64,000 nucleotides of DNA from Ascaphus truei (lineage: Eukaryota > Chordata > Amphibia > Anura > Ascaphidae). The DNA is taken from contig CM071568.1 of the NCBI GenBank assembly GCA_036426205.1, positions 226,216,239 through 226,280,238 of the forward strand. Direction: 5' to 3'. Shown piece after piece: positions 1 to 11,495 of the stretch (position 1 is its first letter; each line of letters opens with the position of its first letter). The notes under the pieces were generated by a model. It searched no databases. It saw only the letters and a program-made list of their open reading frames with translations, and was not told the DNA's origin. The position numbers were made by a program, and so were the translations under genes.

Positions 1-240
1 CATTTAGATTGATTTGGCAGTATGAACAGTCACTTATGCTGTGATCTAGTGATCACTTACCATTCTGGGATTGGATATATTAACATATCCTTATACAAAA
101 TATGATACTAAGATGCACTATTATTTGATTCACCTGTTCTATAGATTTCAATAATCACTATTAACCATTTGTCTCATTGTTTCTTTTATGTTTTATGTAT
201 TAAGTGTTATCAGATGTTTTTTCTCTGTTCATAATTACGG
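1..240. other. AT-rich DNA, nothing recognised
   Basis: No open frame, repeat boundary or RNA fold recognised in this leading stretch. Confidence 0.5.
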
Positions 241-440
241 GGGAGAGGCTTAAATAGTACCTTCTCTCCTCTTTCACCACACTGCTTGAGAAAGCGCCAG
301 AGAGGGCGTTTAACGCGTGGGAGGAGGACCCTTTTTGTTTGTGGCTTTATGTAACCCAATAAAGTGTTTTTAACCCTACTTTATTGCTGGTGAGTTTTGC
401 ATCTTTAAGGGGCGGCTTGCGCTTCTGATCATCTGTTCCT
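241..440 (+). repeat. Retroelement 3'-end-like segment with hammerhead-like fold
   Basis: Contains a structured module at 261-329: a C/T-rich arm (CTTCTCTCCTC), CTTGAGAAAG, hairpin CGCC/GGCG, TTTAACGCGT and the complementary arm GGGAGGAGG. An AATAAA at about 359 follows. The layout parallels other modules in this window at 9829 and 50262. The parent element cannot be named; 441-1018 beyond it holds only short open frames with no recognisable product. Confidence 0.4.
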
Positions 441-1023
441 GCTTCAAATAATGGATCAGCCTAATGGCGCTTCCATCCCCTCTGAAACGGCTCAGCTTCA
501 GGTTGGCAGCTCTTGGTCGGCTGCACGGAGGAAGCCGACAGTGACGTCGGCGGAAACTCCTGATGCACGATTTGCATTGCTTGCTTTGTTAAGGGAATCT
601 TGTCAAAGCAAGCAGAGCTTGCCTCCTTACTATTGTTACTATTATTAGAACTCTGTTTTTAGATTACACAACTATTTTTGACACATTTGGACACTTGTAT
701 TTCATTATGGTTTTTAGTACTTTATTATATTGTTTGTATTCACACTTTCTTTTCATATCTGCGTATCATTGTTTGTCCCTTATGGTTATTGAGATCTTGG
801 ATTTCATGGTTTTCCTTCTGGTGCACTTTGGGGTTGGCAAACAGTGTCAATCATCTCTCTTTTTCTTGGTGGGAAGTTCCTCTGCTCTTGGCATTCACTG
901 TAGGGTATATAAGCATAGGTTAGTCACCTTTGTATTTGTCTTGAGTAAGGCTCGATGGAACCAAAACCTTAACGATTAATAAAACTTTTTCACAAAGTCT
1001 TGTGAGTGCCCACATTTTGTGCA

Positions 1024-1024
<1 letters not shown>

Positions 1025-1063
<39 letters not shown>

Positions 1064-1143
1064 ACACACACACACACACACACACCCACCACACACACCA
1101 CACCCACACACACACACACACCACAATACACACAACACACACA
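1025..1143. repeat. (CA)n microsatellite
   Basis: CA dinucleotide run with CCA interruptions. Open frames across it on both strands are repeat translations, not genes. Confidence 0.95.
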
Positions 1144-1326
1144 TACTAAAGGGATGGAAAAATCCCTGGTGCCTAAAATATCTCCATTGTGCACAGTCAT
1201 GAGTAACATGTCAATTACCGCTGCAACTGGGAACAGTACTCCCCAGCAACATAGAGCACACAAGAACACGTCGCTCACCAAACAAACAACAACAGAAAGA
1301 GCTACCTGGTGCATGGGGGAGAGAGT

Positions 1327-2286
1327 AGCATAGAACACACAGATAATGATATCACAAAGGATCACACAAACCCCCAGTATTGCACTCTAACTAGTGACAC
1401 TACAATAATAGTGTCAGCTCAATAGAAGCCAAAAATAGCCAAGCCCTCAGTGGGTCAACCGCAAAGGTCACATCTAAAGTACACAAAAATAATAAAGTTT
1501 TATTAAACCAATTAAGAAAGTCACCCGACGAAACACCATAAAATGCATAGATAAAATCCCCATGCGTTTGATAAAGGCAAGCAGATAGGTAGTGTATTGT
1601 GATGTTTAAATGTTTAATGCTTAGCATAAACAGCAGCAATAATGCTATACTCCGGTATACAGTCCCATATACGCTGTGTACAGGGCTCTATGAACAATAA
1701 ACCAACATGCAGAGCCTATGGCAGCAGGACAGTGCTTATGGCCACCAATAGGATCAGAGCAAGTCATACATTAGGGTAAGTATACGGCCTGAAAGCATAC
1801 AGTGTGCGTATGCATGTGAACAGCTGCAGCCCAGGAAAATAACCGGAGCAGACCTTGCCTCCAAACAGCACCCCGTGATCGTCAGCGTGCTGACGTCACG
1901 CTACTTTTATTGTTCATACAGCCCTGTACACATCGTATTGGACTGTATACCGGAGTATACATTATTGCTGCTGTTTATGCCTAAGCCTTAAGACATTTAA
2001 ACATCACATACACCACCTGGTCTGCTTGCCTTTATCAAACGCATGGGGATTTTATCTATGCATTTTTATGGTGTTTCGTCGGGTTTTAACTTTATTATTG
2101 GTTTAATAAAACTTTATTATTTTTGTGTACTTTAGTGTGACCTTTGCGGTTGACCCCACTGAGGGGTTTGGCTATTTTTGTCTTCTATTGAGCTGACACT
2201 ATTATTGTTAGTGTCACATAGTTAGAGTGCAATTACTGGGGGCTTTTTGTGATCCTTTGTGATCATTTATCTGTGTGTTCTATGCT
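1327..2286. mobile_element. Long inverted-repeat (foldback) element, about 960 bp
   Basis: Arms at 1327-1701 and 1906-2286 are near-complementary over about 375 bp, beginning AGCATAGAACACACAGATAA on the left and ending in its complement on the right. A spacer of about 200 bp separates them. No transposase frame is present, and no clear target-site duplication could be read. Likely a non-autonomous DNA element or an inverted duplication of one repeat. Flanks at 1238-1320 and 2283-2330 share short direct similarity (CCAGCAACAT, TGGTGCA). Confidence 0.75.
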
Positions 2287-2879
2287 CCCTAGCAACATTT
2301 AAGTCGGATCTGGTGCACTGGGGGCTGACAGCACAGTGATTGAGAGGTCCGCTCCGTGAGCAGGGGAGAGGCAGAGGCCGTGCGAGGACTGGGGACTGAG
2401 CTAGTCGTTGCCCTCTTATACTCTGCCTGCTCCTGCACACTGTGGCAGAGGGAGGAGGAGCTTGTGAGTCTCAGTGCGCAAAAGAGTGTATGAGTGTGTC
2501 ACAGATACACGACACACTGACACAGCCCCACTGACAGGTTTGGGATTGGGGTGGCTAGAACGCTCCTCTCGTTCATAACAAAATGCTGGCTCTCGAGTAT
2601 TTTCTATTTTTGTCCACCTGGAATATAAATATTATACACACACAATAACTTTTAATTCTGTCACACTTAACTTGGAACACAGATACATAACGACGCACAC
2701 ATGCATATACTGTACAATGGGTAAAGCGATAACACTGTATGTCAGAGGTAGCTGTTTCAGTTCCTAAGGTTGCTCACTGTTGGCCAATTCCGAGAAAGCA
2801 GCAAACCATATCATCTTTTCTGTGTAACAAGTTTTTCCTGTTAAGTAATGTGACTGCTTTCTGTGTGTGTGTCACAGAA
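2287..2879. other. Unassigned intergenic DNA
   Basis: A G/A-rich part (2330-2480) and ordinary AT-rich sequence; nothing recognised. Confidence 0.5.
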
Positions 2880-3350
2880 CGCTAACTCTGCTAATAGCAA
2901 AATAAATACGTTTTTATTAATTATATAGGATATAAACATCAACACAAATAAAAAAGCGCTAGAAAAGCATATGACTCGACTATTGTAGTATCTACATCCA
3001 CAAAAGATCATATGAGGTTGACATGCTGCACATATGGAATAGTGTGATATATGGAAATGTATCATACATGTAGAGCTCAATGGTCATCTGGTGACCTGAA
3101 GATCAAGCTCATCTGCAGACATTCACGTAAATACAGTACATGCACATCCACTCAAATGGTATATATACAGAACACCTTAACCCTTTCTGTTAAGGGGTCA
3201 GCAAAACCCACAAGTCTCAGATATGTAGTATCTAGAGATCCTGTCAAGTGGTGATTTCTTCATGCAAATAACTCACAGTGAGTTATCTGTGTTGATGTTT
3301 ATATCCTATATAATAACATTTATTTATTGTGCTATTAGTAGAGTTAGTGT
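2880..3350. repeat. Inverted repeat, 60-bp arms, 350-bp loop
   Basis: Arm 2880-2943 (CTAACTCTGCTAATAGC ... GGATATAAACATCAAC) is complementary to 3291-3350 with a few differences. Possibly the ends of a small DNA transposon; no target duplication was confirmed. Confidence 0.6.
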
Positions 3351-5294
3351 GCGTCCCAGTAGGGTCTTCTCTCTTCCGTGTAATCCATATGCAAAACCCT
3401 GACAGCACCACTTTAGAAAGTTTTTTGTATCATATCGGTAGGCTGAGCAGGCATTTCGTGTTTTTCTGTGTGTGTGACAGAAGACAGAAGCACAAAAGAT
3501 AAACCTTAAAATAACAAATTGTAATTGAAAAAATGAAGAGCAAAAAAAAAGAATATATTGCACTCATTGGCGAGCGTCTTAAAATGTAGCTTATCTGGAT
3601 GTGAGTCCTGCTGCTACAGTAGTTTTGCGCTTCCAGTGAGCTTTAGTGATGCTCCCTGGTCAGTGGTGTTGGTCGTTTCTTCTGTCCTATTTTTGAGGTT
3701 AATCAGCGGACTGTACTGGGCAGCTACCTTAAGAACTAATTAATTGAATTTAAATTATTCGTTATATCTTGAGAACAATATGTGATTGTTTTGCACATCA
3801 CTTTGATTTATTTGTTTTGCGCTAAGCACAATATAGCATGCTAGTATATAGAGTTTAGTAGCGCTTTACACAATTGTTTGTAGATGTACATCAGGCTTTA
3901 TCACAGGTGGCACAAGCCAACGCAGAGAAAAAAGCCCCTTTACAGTGGCTACATTTTTTTCCCACCAAGGGGTATCACTGAAACCAGCGCAGCTCACTAC
4001 AAACTTAAGACTAACAGCAGGACTCAAATCCAGACAAGCTACATGTTAAGATGCTCCCCATTGAGTGCAATATATACTTTTTTGATCTTCATTTCACTCC
4101 TTTATTCTTAAAATGTTATATTTTAAGGTGTTTGCCTTTTGTACTTCTGTCTTCTATTACTGTATATAGGTTTTCACATGTGAGACAATAGGTTCCCTCC
4201 CACAAGAAGCTGCATTTGATAACACCAAGAGTAATTTTAACTTTTTACTTTATTTTCTCACCACACTTTAAATACCATTGAAGTGCATTCCATATATTAT
4301 TTATTAGACATATCTATATAGATGCATATATTTGGGTGGACAAAAGGATAAACTACTTCTTAGGAGCCAGACAGAATTTTTAGTAAGCCAGTATTTGGAT
4401 AGGCGCAGGGGAGGTGGGGTTGCATTCCGGCTACTCCCAGCCCCTCCCCACCCATTGGTGGCCCTGTGTGTAACTGGCTCTCTAGCTCTGGCCCCCAGGC
4501 CTCATGCGCTCTGCTCCCCTCACTGTTGGACTGTGGTGACTTGACCTGTCAATCCCTGCTGCTGCCGTTCTCAGGTCGTCAGATCCAACTTTGATGTTGC
4601 CGGGGAGCGCTGTTGCTGGTTGCAGCAGTGATTGAGCGTGGGAGAAAGGTGGGGGCATGGGAGAGAGGTGGGAGAAGGAGAGAGGTGGGGTTGAGAGAGG
4701 GGGTCTTGCAAGGCCACCGACAGAGTGAGGGGAGGGGGGGGGGGGCACAGTGGAAACTAGTCCTGGCCCGAGGGAAAGCTGTCTGTGATCCTGCATATAC
4801 CTCTCTAAGAAGAGTTTTCTGCCCAATTGTGATGTTTGTTCATAGGCATTAGTTATCACATGTTTATCATAGTCCCTCTGGATAAAGATTTCTTTAAGAC
4901 AGCTCGCTTGTCGTCATCACTGGTACAGTTCCTGAGGATACGCTGCAGCTGTCCGTATGGAATGTTCTTTATTCAATTGCGATGATGGACGGTTTTAGCC
5001 GCAAGGTATCCGTTGCACTCCACTGATTTAAAAAAAAAAAAAAACTTTGCGTGTATCATGCCTTAATCAGTAAAGAGATAAGTCCAAGAAATCAATTTCT
5101 TAATTGCTCCATTACAATGTGAAAAGAAGACCCATTAATAGACTCCAAAAAGATGTCTAGTGTGGGGAGGCCTTCATCCAGCAGTTCAGAAAAAGAAAGA
5201 GATGCTTTTGAGATGACACTTCATCATGAAAGTAAAAAAAGACTAAGGAATTAGACTGGTACAAGTTCAGTCCTCCGAGACTAGCCACACACTG
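3351..5294. other. Unassigned intergenic DNA with a G-rich tract
   Basis: About 1.9 kb without a recognisable gene. 4330-4760 is GC-rich with a G run at 4733-4744, and an A run lies at 5029-5044. Open frames here have no family features. Confidence 0.5.
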
Positions 5295-6211
5295 AGGGGC
5301 CTATGTACTAAGGGCAGCAAATGACTTTTTTTTGCACAAGTTTGACACACATGAATCTTATTTTTAATTGGGCTAGTGTTTGCCTGTGTACTAACCTGAC
5401 ATTTCTCCATCTGCGCCAACATACTTCAATTTTTGGGTGCACCAACATGAACAGCACTGTGTGTACAGATATAAATGGTAGGTAATAAAAAATCTGTATG
5501 CCAAAAAGGAGAGAGCACGTCAACATTGTCTGACTAATATAACTTGATACATTTGACACAGAACTGATTTTCATTATATACTGTAGGGCAGCGGTGCGCA
5601 AACTGGGGGGCATGAGATTAATGTGGAGGGCGCAGGCTTTAGACACGCGCTTCTGATGGCACTTAAATGAAGTACCAGGGAAGCGGCGATGGCCTCTGTA
5701 TAAACCTTACTGTGGTTCAGCCGCATCTGGAGACGCGTCGCCATGGCAAAGCAGCGTCAAATGACGATGCGGGGGTCATGTGACGTCACGTAGCTATGGC
5801 AACGTGACATCATGACGCCCAGACGCCGGGAACCATGGTAAGGAGGAGGGAGGGGGGCGCGCGGAGAGCAGGACAGCCGGCAGGGGGGCGCAAGGAAAAA
5901 AGATTGCGCTCCGCTGCTGTAGGGTAACAACATATTTTCACATTATGGCTATTATAAATAACTAATGTATATTTACTAATACTGTACTAGTTATAATCTA
6001 AAAAAATTATATGGTAAAAACATCCTATTTTCATTTATATTGCTCAATAAGGTATTTAAAAGGACGTCAGTTAATTTCAAACCACTAATTATGCATTATT
6101 TATAAAGTCACAAAGACCTTCACACATACGATACACATTTTATGAAGGTACAGTATGTACTACGTTTTTGCACGCAAACTTACATAAATTCAATCTTTGT
6201 ACATAGCCCCA
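5295..6211. mobile_element. MITE-like element with GGGGC(C)TATGTAC ends, host of a nested hAT MITE
   Basis: The left end GGGGCCTATGTACTAAG and the right end CTTTGTACATAGCCCC are inverted. The interior shares further short inverted stretches near the ends (TTTTTGCACAAG and CGTTTTTGCACGC). A separate hAT MITE interrupts it at 5589-5916. Confidence 0.5.
5589..5916. mobile_element. hAT-type MITE, 328 bp, with 8-bp target duplication
   Basis: Ends are CAGCGGTGCGCAAACT and the complement of CAGCGGAGCGCAATCT. Both flanks carry CTGTAGGG (5581-5588 and 5917-5924), the 8-bp duplication expected of hAT. GC-rich, CpG-rich interior with no open frame. Confidence 0.88.
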
Positions 6212-7625
6212 AGTATTCAAGAACATGTAAATAATGATGCGTAGACCTAGGTTAAAATTGGTTAAGAACCTGCTTTTGGTGTTAGTGGCCCTTGAGGATC
6301 AAACTTGGATCACTCTGAAGTACGTAATGAGGTGGACGGATAATTGCAACTTCTGAGTTTTCTGACTTGATAGATGTAGCAGGCTTCATTGTATATGCTA
6401 TGGTGAGGTGTGTTGTGATATTCGGCACCCAGACTGCCATTGAATCCTATTTACACTCTGTTATTCTGCATTATAACATGCTATGCTGTGTAAGGCCACG
6501 TCCATACTGCGACCATGCTACACCTCTATGAGGCAGGCAATAGAGAGCACGAAGAAGCACAACAGCGTTTTGCAGCCGCCCCCAAAAAATTAGATTTTAC
6601 CTCGTGACGGCCGGGTCACGTGAGCGGTCCAGCCAATGAGGGCACACCGCCCACGTGACATCACAGCCATCATCTACATCAGCTCTCCCCCTCCTCCATG
6701 CTTACCTGTAATAGAGACAGGTGGCGGGAGATGGTATGCGGCAGCAGCGGGCCCCCCGCGTTAAACAGAAGCCGGCAGAGGTATCAGCACTTGTTACACA
6801 GGCAGAGCAGGACAGCACGAGGTGAGGAGTGCGCTCTAGCACCTGTCTCTATCTGAAGAGAGATAGCTGGGCCACCGACAGGAGGTGGGGGGGGGGGGGA
6901 GAAAGAGAGCGGGCCCCCCAAGAGTGTGGTTCCCTGAGCTATAGGTACGCCCCTGCTGCTACATCTATAGCAGAGATGCGCAAACTGGCGCAACAGATTT
7001 TAGGGGGGGGGGGGCGCGTGGCGGTTACAGAGGCCCTGCGCTATTCAGACTTTAGCACACTTACCCAGCAGTGCAAGATCTTTGTACACACTTTCCTGTT
7101 TGTGATCATTTGTTGCCAATATTCCCAGCAGTTTGAGCTGCAAACTGTAACAATAGATAATGTTAGCTTAGTAATATCAGGATACGTTGTAGCGGCTGCG
7201 TTACACTGACTGAAGGATTGATTTGAAACTGAAAGACGAGCATTTGGTGAACCCTGGGAAACAGATGTTTGCTGATCAATCATGGGAGAACCAAACGATC
7301 GGCAGCTTAGTTAATTCGTTTTCAATAAAGGTAAACAAATGCTGCATATATTAAAACAAATGTTTTTTTATTTTTTTTAAGCTGTTTGGATTGCCTTTTT
7401 AATGTGCAGCTACGTGTATCATAGAGTTGTCAACTGAATTAGGTGGGACTGTCCTAAATTGGTAGAAAGTGTCTCAACTCAACTCAAGCTGGCTGAACGG
7501 TTTGATCCTTGGGTCTCAGTTGAATTTGTCCAGGTGGTTTAAGTTATCTATTACTTTGTAATATTGTTTAAAAAAAACACACTGCTATTTATGTGTATTT
7601 ATAATCTTTTATTTATAAGGTAGAG

Positions 7626-7626
<1 letters not shown>
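6212..7626. other. Unassigned DNA with fragments of Harbinger-like and hAT-like repeats
   Basis: 6494-6690 begins AAGGCCACGTCCATACTGCG and contains GGTCACGTGAGCGGTCC and AATGAGGGC, shared with the Harbinger-type MITEs at 9245 and 46256, but the right end is missing. 6970-6990 (CAGAGATGCGCAAACTGG) resembles the hAT end seen at 5589. G runs lie at 6888-6899 and 7003-7013. Confidence 0.45.

Positions 7627-7683
<57 letters not shown>
7627..7683. repeat. (TG)n microsatellite
   Basis: Uninterrupted TG run of about 56 bp. Confidence 0.95.
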
Positions 7684-7686
<3 letters not shown>

Positions 7687-7995
7687 CAGGCATATGCCGG
7701 CTTAAGGACACTCACTTTAAGTACATTCGTGAGTAAGGACATATTTTCAATCGCACCATACCCCTGTGTCCGTACGCTCGCTTCGCGAGTACGGACACTT
7801 ATTCTGCCCTACAGACCGCAGTAGTAGTGACGCGCTGATTCCCCTAGCTCAGTAGGCAAACGGCAGCTCGTCCTGAACGGCAATACCGGCTCCCTACCTG
7901 TACTGAAGCATCGATAAGTGAAAAAAAAGGTAGTGCTTCACTTTAAGTACATTTTAGCTTTACATACATGCTCTGGACCTATTGCATATGTTAAT
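7684..7995. mobile_element. DNA-transposon-like fragment (TACAGGCATA... end)
   Basis: Begins TACAGGCATATGCCGGCTTA, with repeated CTTTAAGTACATT stretches at each end and a short palindrome TCGCTTCGCGA near 7777. Style suggests a Tc1/mariner-Tigger-type non-autonomous element; no transposase is present. Confidence 0.35.
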
Positions 7996-9037
7996 TGCAG
8001 GGGGCTATCTATTATATATATATATATATCTATATATGTGTTTATTCTTATATATATATATTAAATATATATTATAAGCGCATGCCCCATAGTATATTAC
8101 AGTTTAATGCACACTCACAAACATTGAAAACCTGCCCAGGTAGGGACTAGCTGCTGGCCTGTGAAGCAGGAGATTAGATGGAACACCTCACCACCACTTG
8201 CCCCAGATCAAGACGACCTCCGTCGAGTCCAATCCGGAGGTATTTCTGATGTCCTGGGGCATAGCAGGGAATCCTAACCGCAGCGTCAAATGTACAAAAA
8301 CACAAGAGTCGGCAGAACAGCTGATTTTGAAAGTCCATGGTTGAGCGTAGAAAGCGACTTCCTCAGGGGCATATAGGAGCAGTCTATTGAGAGCCCACAT
8401 ATATACACTTCAAGCACCTGTATTGCAATTCAATCACAGGTGGAGGTTCCCAATCAATTAAAATATTTAAAGGTGCATGAATACCTTAGAACAAGGAACG
8501 TTTTAATTAGTTCCATAAAAGATTACCATAAAATTGCATGATACATATAATGGGGAGGCCAGCCAGTAGATCAGCTGTTAAGCTTTGCAGCTGTATGGTC
8601 TCCACGGATCCAATTGCTGCCAGCTTTGCTTCCGGGAAAACAATGTGTTAAAACTGGTAGGGAAATATGGAGATGTATCAGCTTCAAATGGAACCTAAAA
8701 CTAAACTAAGATGTGCATGCACCATAGCACATGTATTTAATAAAAGTGATAGATACAGAGAAAGGGTAAGAAACACTCAATATATCAAATATTAAGAAAA
8801 AACATATTAACGTTACCACTTGTGAGTCCCAGGAACAAAGTTCTGCTCAATTATTATGGTTATTAATAATATATCTTTAGGTATTATTTGTTTTGTATTT
8901 TATTTCATAATATTATTGTTATTATTTTTCTTATTTGAGCATTTTAATCGATGTTGATCTCTGTACTTTAGTGCCGACGGTTATTCTAACACAAACCAGT
9001 GGCAATCGTCAAAAAGACCCAGGTACATGCTGCGTCG
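7996..9037. other. Unassigned DNA
   Basis: AT repeats at 8013-8080. 8335-8395 on the - strand reads CCCTGAGGAAGTCGC followed by a TACGCT block, a weak relative of the hammerhead-like modules. No gene seen. Confidence 0.4.
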
Positions 9038-9233
9038 TGTTTAAGGCATTTCTGCATTGACTAATGGCCCATCAGATAAACAGCGGGGGTCCCTGGCAGT
9101 CCCATTCAAACTGAATGGGACTGCCAGGGACCCCTGCTATGGTAATCCCATGGGTCATTAGTCAATGCAGAAATGCCTTAAACTTGCCTTAAACTAGCCA
9201 GGTTACACCCAGCATGTAACCAGGCTAGTTTAA
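9038..9233. repeat. Two adjacent long hairpins
   Basis: Hairpin 1 pairs about 9038-9111 with 9115-9187 (GGGACTGCCAGGGACCCC core, outer AAGGCATTTCTGCATTGAC). Hairpin 2 pairs CCTTAAACTAGCCAGGTTAC (from 9189) with its near-complement ending about 9233. Confidence 0.75.
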
Positions 9234-9244
9234 GGCATGCCTTA

Positions 9245-9624
9245 GGCCTCGGCCATGTTCCCTGCTTGCTGGCGGAAGCGCGCTGATGCGCGCTCCCGCT
9301 CAGCACTGAGCCCCTACAGTCGCAATTAGAGCGGCTTTAGTAGGGGCTCACCTGCGCTTCCGCGCGCTTGCGGAAGCGTAGGTCTTAGGGGAATTTAAAA
9401 TTCCCCCGCTTGCCGGCGCGACAGGCCGGTCACGTGAGCGGTTCGCCCAATGAGGGCAAACCAGCTCCGTGACGTCACTGGCCCGCCACCGGCCAGTGAC
9501 GTGCCCGCCCCCGGCCCGCCCCCTGACAGCGCGTGCGGTAAGCAACCGCAAGGCCGGGGAAAGCACCCGCTTTCCCTGAGCCTCAGCACGCCTCAGCGAG
9601 CAAGCAGGGAGCCTGGCTGAGGCC
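9245..9624. mobile_element. PIF/Harbinger-type MITE, 380 bp, TTA duplication
   Basis: Terminal inverted repeat GGCCTCGGCCA / TGGCTGAGGCC flanked by TTA at 9242-9244 and 9625-9627. GC-rich interior includes GGTCACGTGAGCGGTTCG and AATGAGGGC, shared with the MITE at 46256. Confidence 0.8.
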
Positions 9625-10500
9625 TTAGAATACTCGTTGTCTCGTCTGTATATTCATACGATATTGGCATTGTATTCAGCCTACTTTCAACATCACTTTG
9701 TTTCTACTTTGCTTTGGCCTAGTTACTTGTATCCATAAAGGAACTGTTTGACTATAACAAGAGTTGCACTTTAAGGTTTGTTTCAAGATGGCTGTTACCT
9801 AGGAAACGCTTAGGGTATAAAAGACTACGTCACATCCCAACATCTATACCCTTGATAAAGTCGCATAAACGCGACAAAAAGTGTTGGGAATCTTTTTGCT
9901 ACTGGGATGATCTGCAACATTGCAATCATTCAAAAATATTGACACTCTATTTGACAGTGGGTCTAATTTGTTGGGCCTACAGTATGCAGTCCGACGAGAA
10001 CCCCAGCTAACTGCGGCTCAGATACTAAAGAGCTACAGGTGCTGACTGCTTGCAGCGGAGTATACCTGAAATAACAGAGACCCTGAGAGCTGGTTGCTCA
10101 AGCTGGCTTGTCTGCACCTCAGGTATATACAGTACCAGTTCTAATTGTCCTAATCATTTGGGATTTCCTATTCACAGTTATCATCATCTGGGGGATACCA
10201 ACCCTAGCTTTGATATCTTCATGGAGGTTATAATTGTACATCTATATTAACTTCCCTGTAATACTCTGATACTGTATATGCTCACAGCACTTTAACATTG
10301 TATCATATGGGTTAATGAGTATACTTGGACACCAATACTTTAATCATTCAGCAGGACTTTGTTCATGAGACTCACAAGTGGTAACGTTAATATATGTTTT
10401 TTCTGAATATTTTATATATTGTGTTTTTTATCCTTATTCTGTATCTATCACTTTTCATGAAATACATGTGCTATGGAGCATGTGCTTTAGTTTCTTTTTG
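9625..10500. other. Unassigned, includes hammerhead-like module
   Basis: Only recognisable structure is at 9838-9892 (see separate entry); a 66-codon frame at 10050 has no family features. Confidence 0.4.
9838..9892 (+). ncRNA. Hammerhead-like structured module (degenerate core)
   Basis: Outer arms CCCAAC (9837-9842) and GTTGGG (9883-9888) pair. Inside are CTTGATAAAG, a hairpin GTCGC/GCGAC and AAAAAGT, at the places where a hammerhead has CTGATGA, stem II and GAAA plus stem III. The core bases are mutated, so it is unlikely to cleave. Confidence 0.35.
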
Positions 10501-10528
10501 TTGTTGTTGTTGTGTGTGTATGTGTGTG

Positions 10529-10559
<31 letters not shown>

Positions 10560-10562
10560 GTA
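10501..10562. repeat. TG/TA microsatellite
   Basis: Simple TGTATA repeats bordering the small hAT element. Confidence 0.85.
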
Positions 10563-10719
10563 CAGTGTTCGACAAACCTATACATTTGCTCGCCCCGGGC
10601 GAGTGGATTTAACATCGTGGCGAGCTGCTATTGGCCCAAGCAGCACACGTTTGGTACTAGGTGGCGAGTAGATTTTTTTTGTGTGGCGAGTAGATTTTTT
10701 GGTGATTTGTCGACCACTG
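10563..10719. mobile_element. 157-bp hAT-type MITE of the CAGTGTTCGACAA family
   Basis: Starts CAGTGTTCGACAAACC and ends in GTCGACCACTG. Flanked by TATATGTA on both sides (10555-10562, 10720-10727), though in simple repeat DNA. It is a deletion derivative of the family member at 41940-44157: both carry GCTCGCCCCGGGCGAG-like and GGCGAGTAGATTTTTT blocks. Confidence 0.8.
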
Positions 10720-10791
10720 TATATGTATATATATATGTGTATATATATATATGTGTATATATGTATATATATATGTGTGTATATATATGTT

Positions 10792-11079
10792 GCAGAATAA
10801 ATGAGTTCTTCAGTATTAGGTGATACCTTTTTTATTGGACTAACAATTTATGTCATAGGACAAGCTTTCGAGAGTTATCCTCTCTTCTTCAGGTCAAGCA
10901 ATACTGATATACAAAGGAATCTATGGCTAAAACAGATATAGCCATAGCCATAGATTCCTTTGTATATCAGTATTGCTTGACCTGAAGAGCGGATAACTCT
11001 CGAAAGCTTGTCCTATGACATAAATTGTTATTCCACTAAAAAAGGTTCACCCTACTGAAGGAAACTCATTTATTCTGCA
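10792..11079. repeat. Near-perfect inverted duplication, about 140-bp arms
   Basis: Arms 10792-10927 and 10940-11079 pair almost completely across a 12-bp loop (GCAGAATAAATGAG at the left end, its complement at the right). A tail copy phrase GGACTAACACGGCTA follows at about 11094. Confidence 0.85.
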
Positions 11080-11114
11080 CTAATCGCAACTGGACTAACA
11101 CGGCTATTTTCTGA

Positions 11115-11495
11115 TATATATATATATACACTGCTATACATCCCACACTATCCATATACACACAGCTATATTACCACTACTTATCATATATACCACCCAC
11201 ACTACTACATATGCGACAACACACACATACTTACATATATACACACACATACTTACATATATACACACACACATACTTACATATATACACACACACATAC
11301 TTACATATTTACACACACACATACTTGCATACATACACACACACACACACTATTCTATACTACCACACCACATACACCAACCACCACATACATAACATCT
11401 TACATACATACACACACACATACTTACATACATACATACATCACACACACATACTACATTACATACACACATACTACAACAACACATAACTAAAC
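11115..11495. repeat. ACAC/CATA microsatellite block
   Basis: Repeated ACACACATACTTACATATAT-type units. Open frames on both strands are repeat translations. Confidence 0.9.

Noticed and set aside
1002..1365. Frames across the CA repeat
   Set aside because: Dinucleotide repeat translation (His/Thr or Cys/Val).
1400..2290. Hammerhead in the foldback arms (GACGAAACACCAT, GCGTTTGATAAAGG)
   Set aside because: GAAAC and TTTGATAAAG occur, but in an order and spacing that do not form the three-stem plan.
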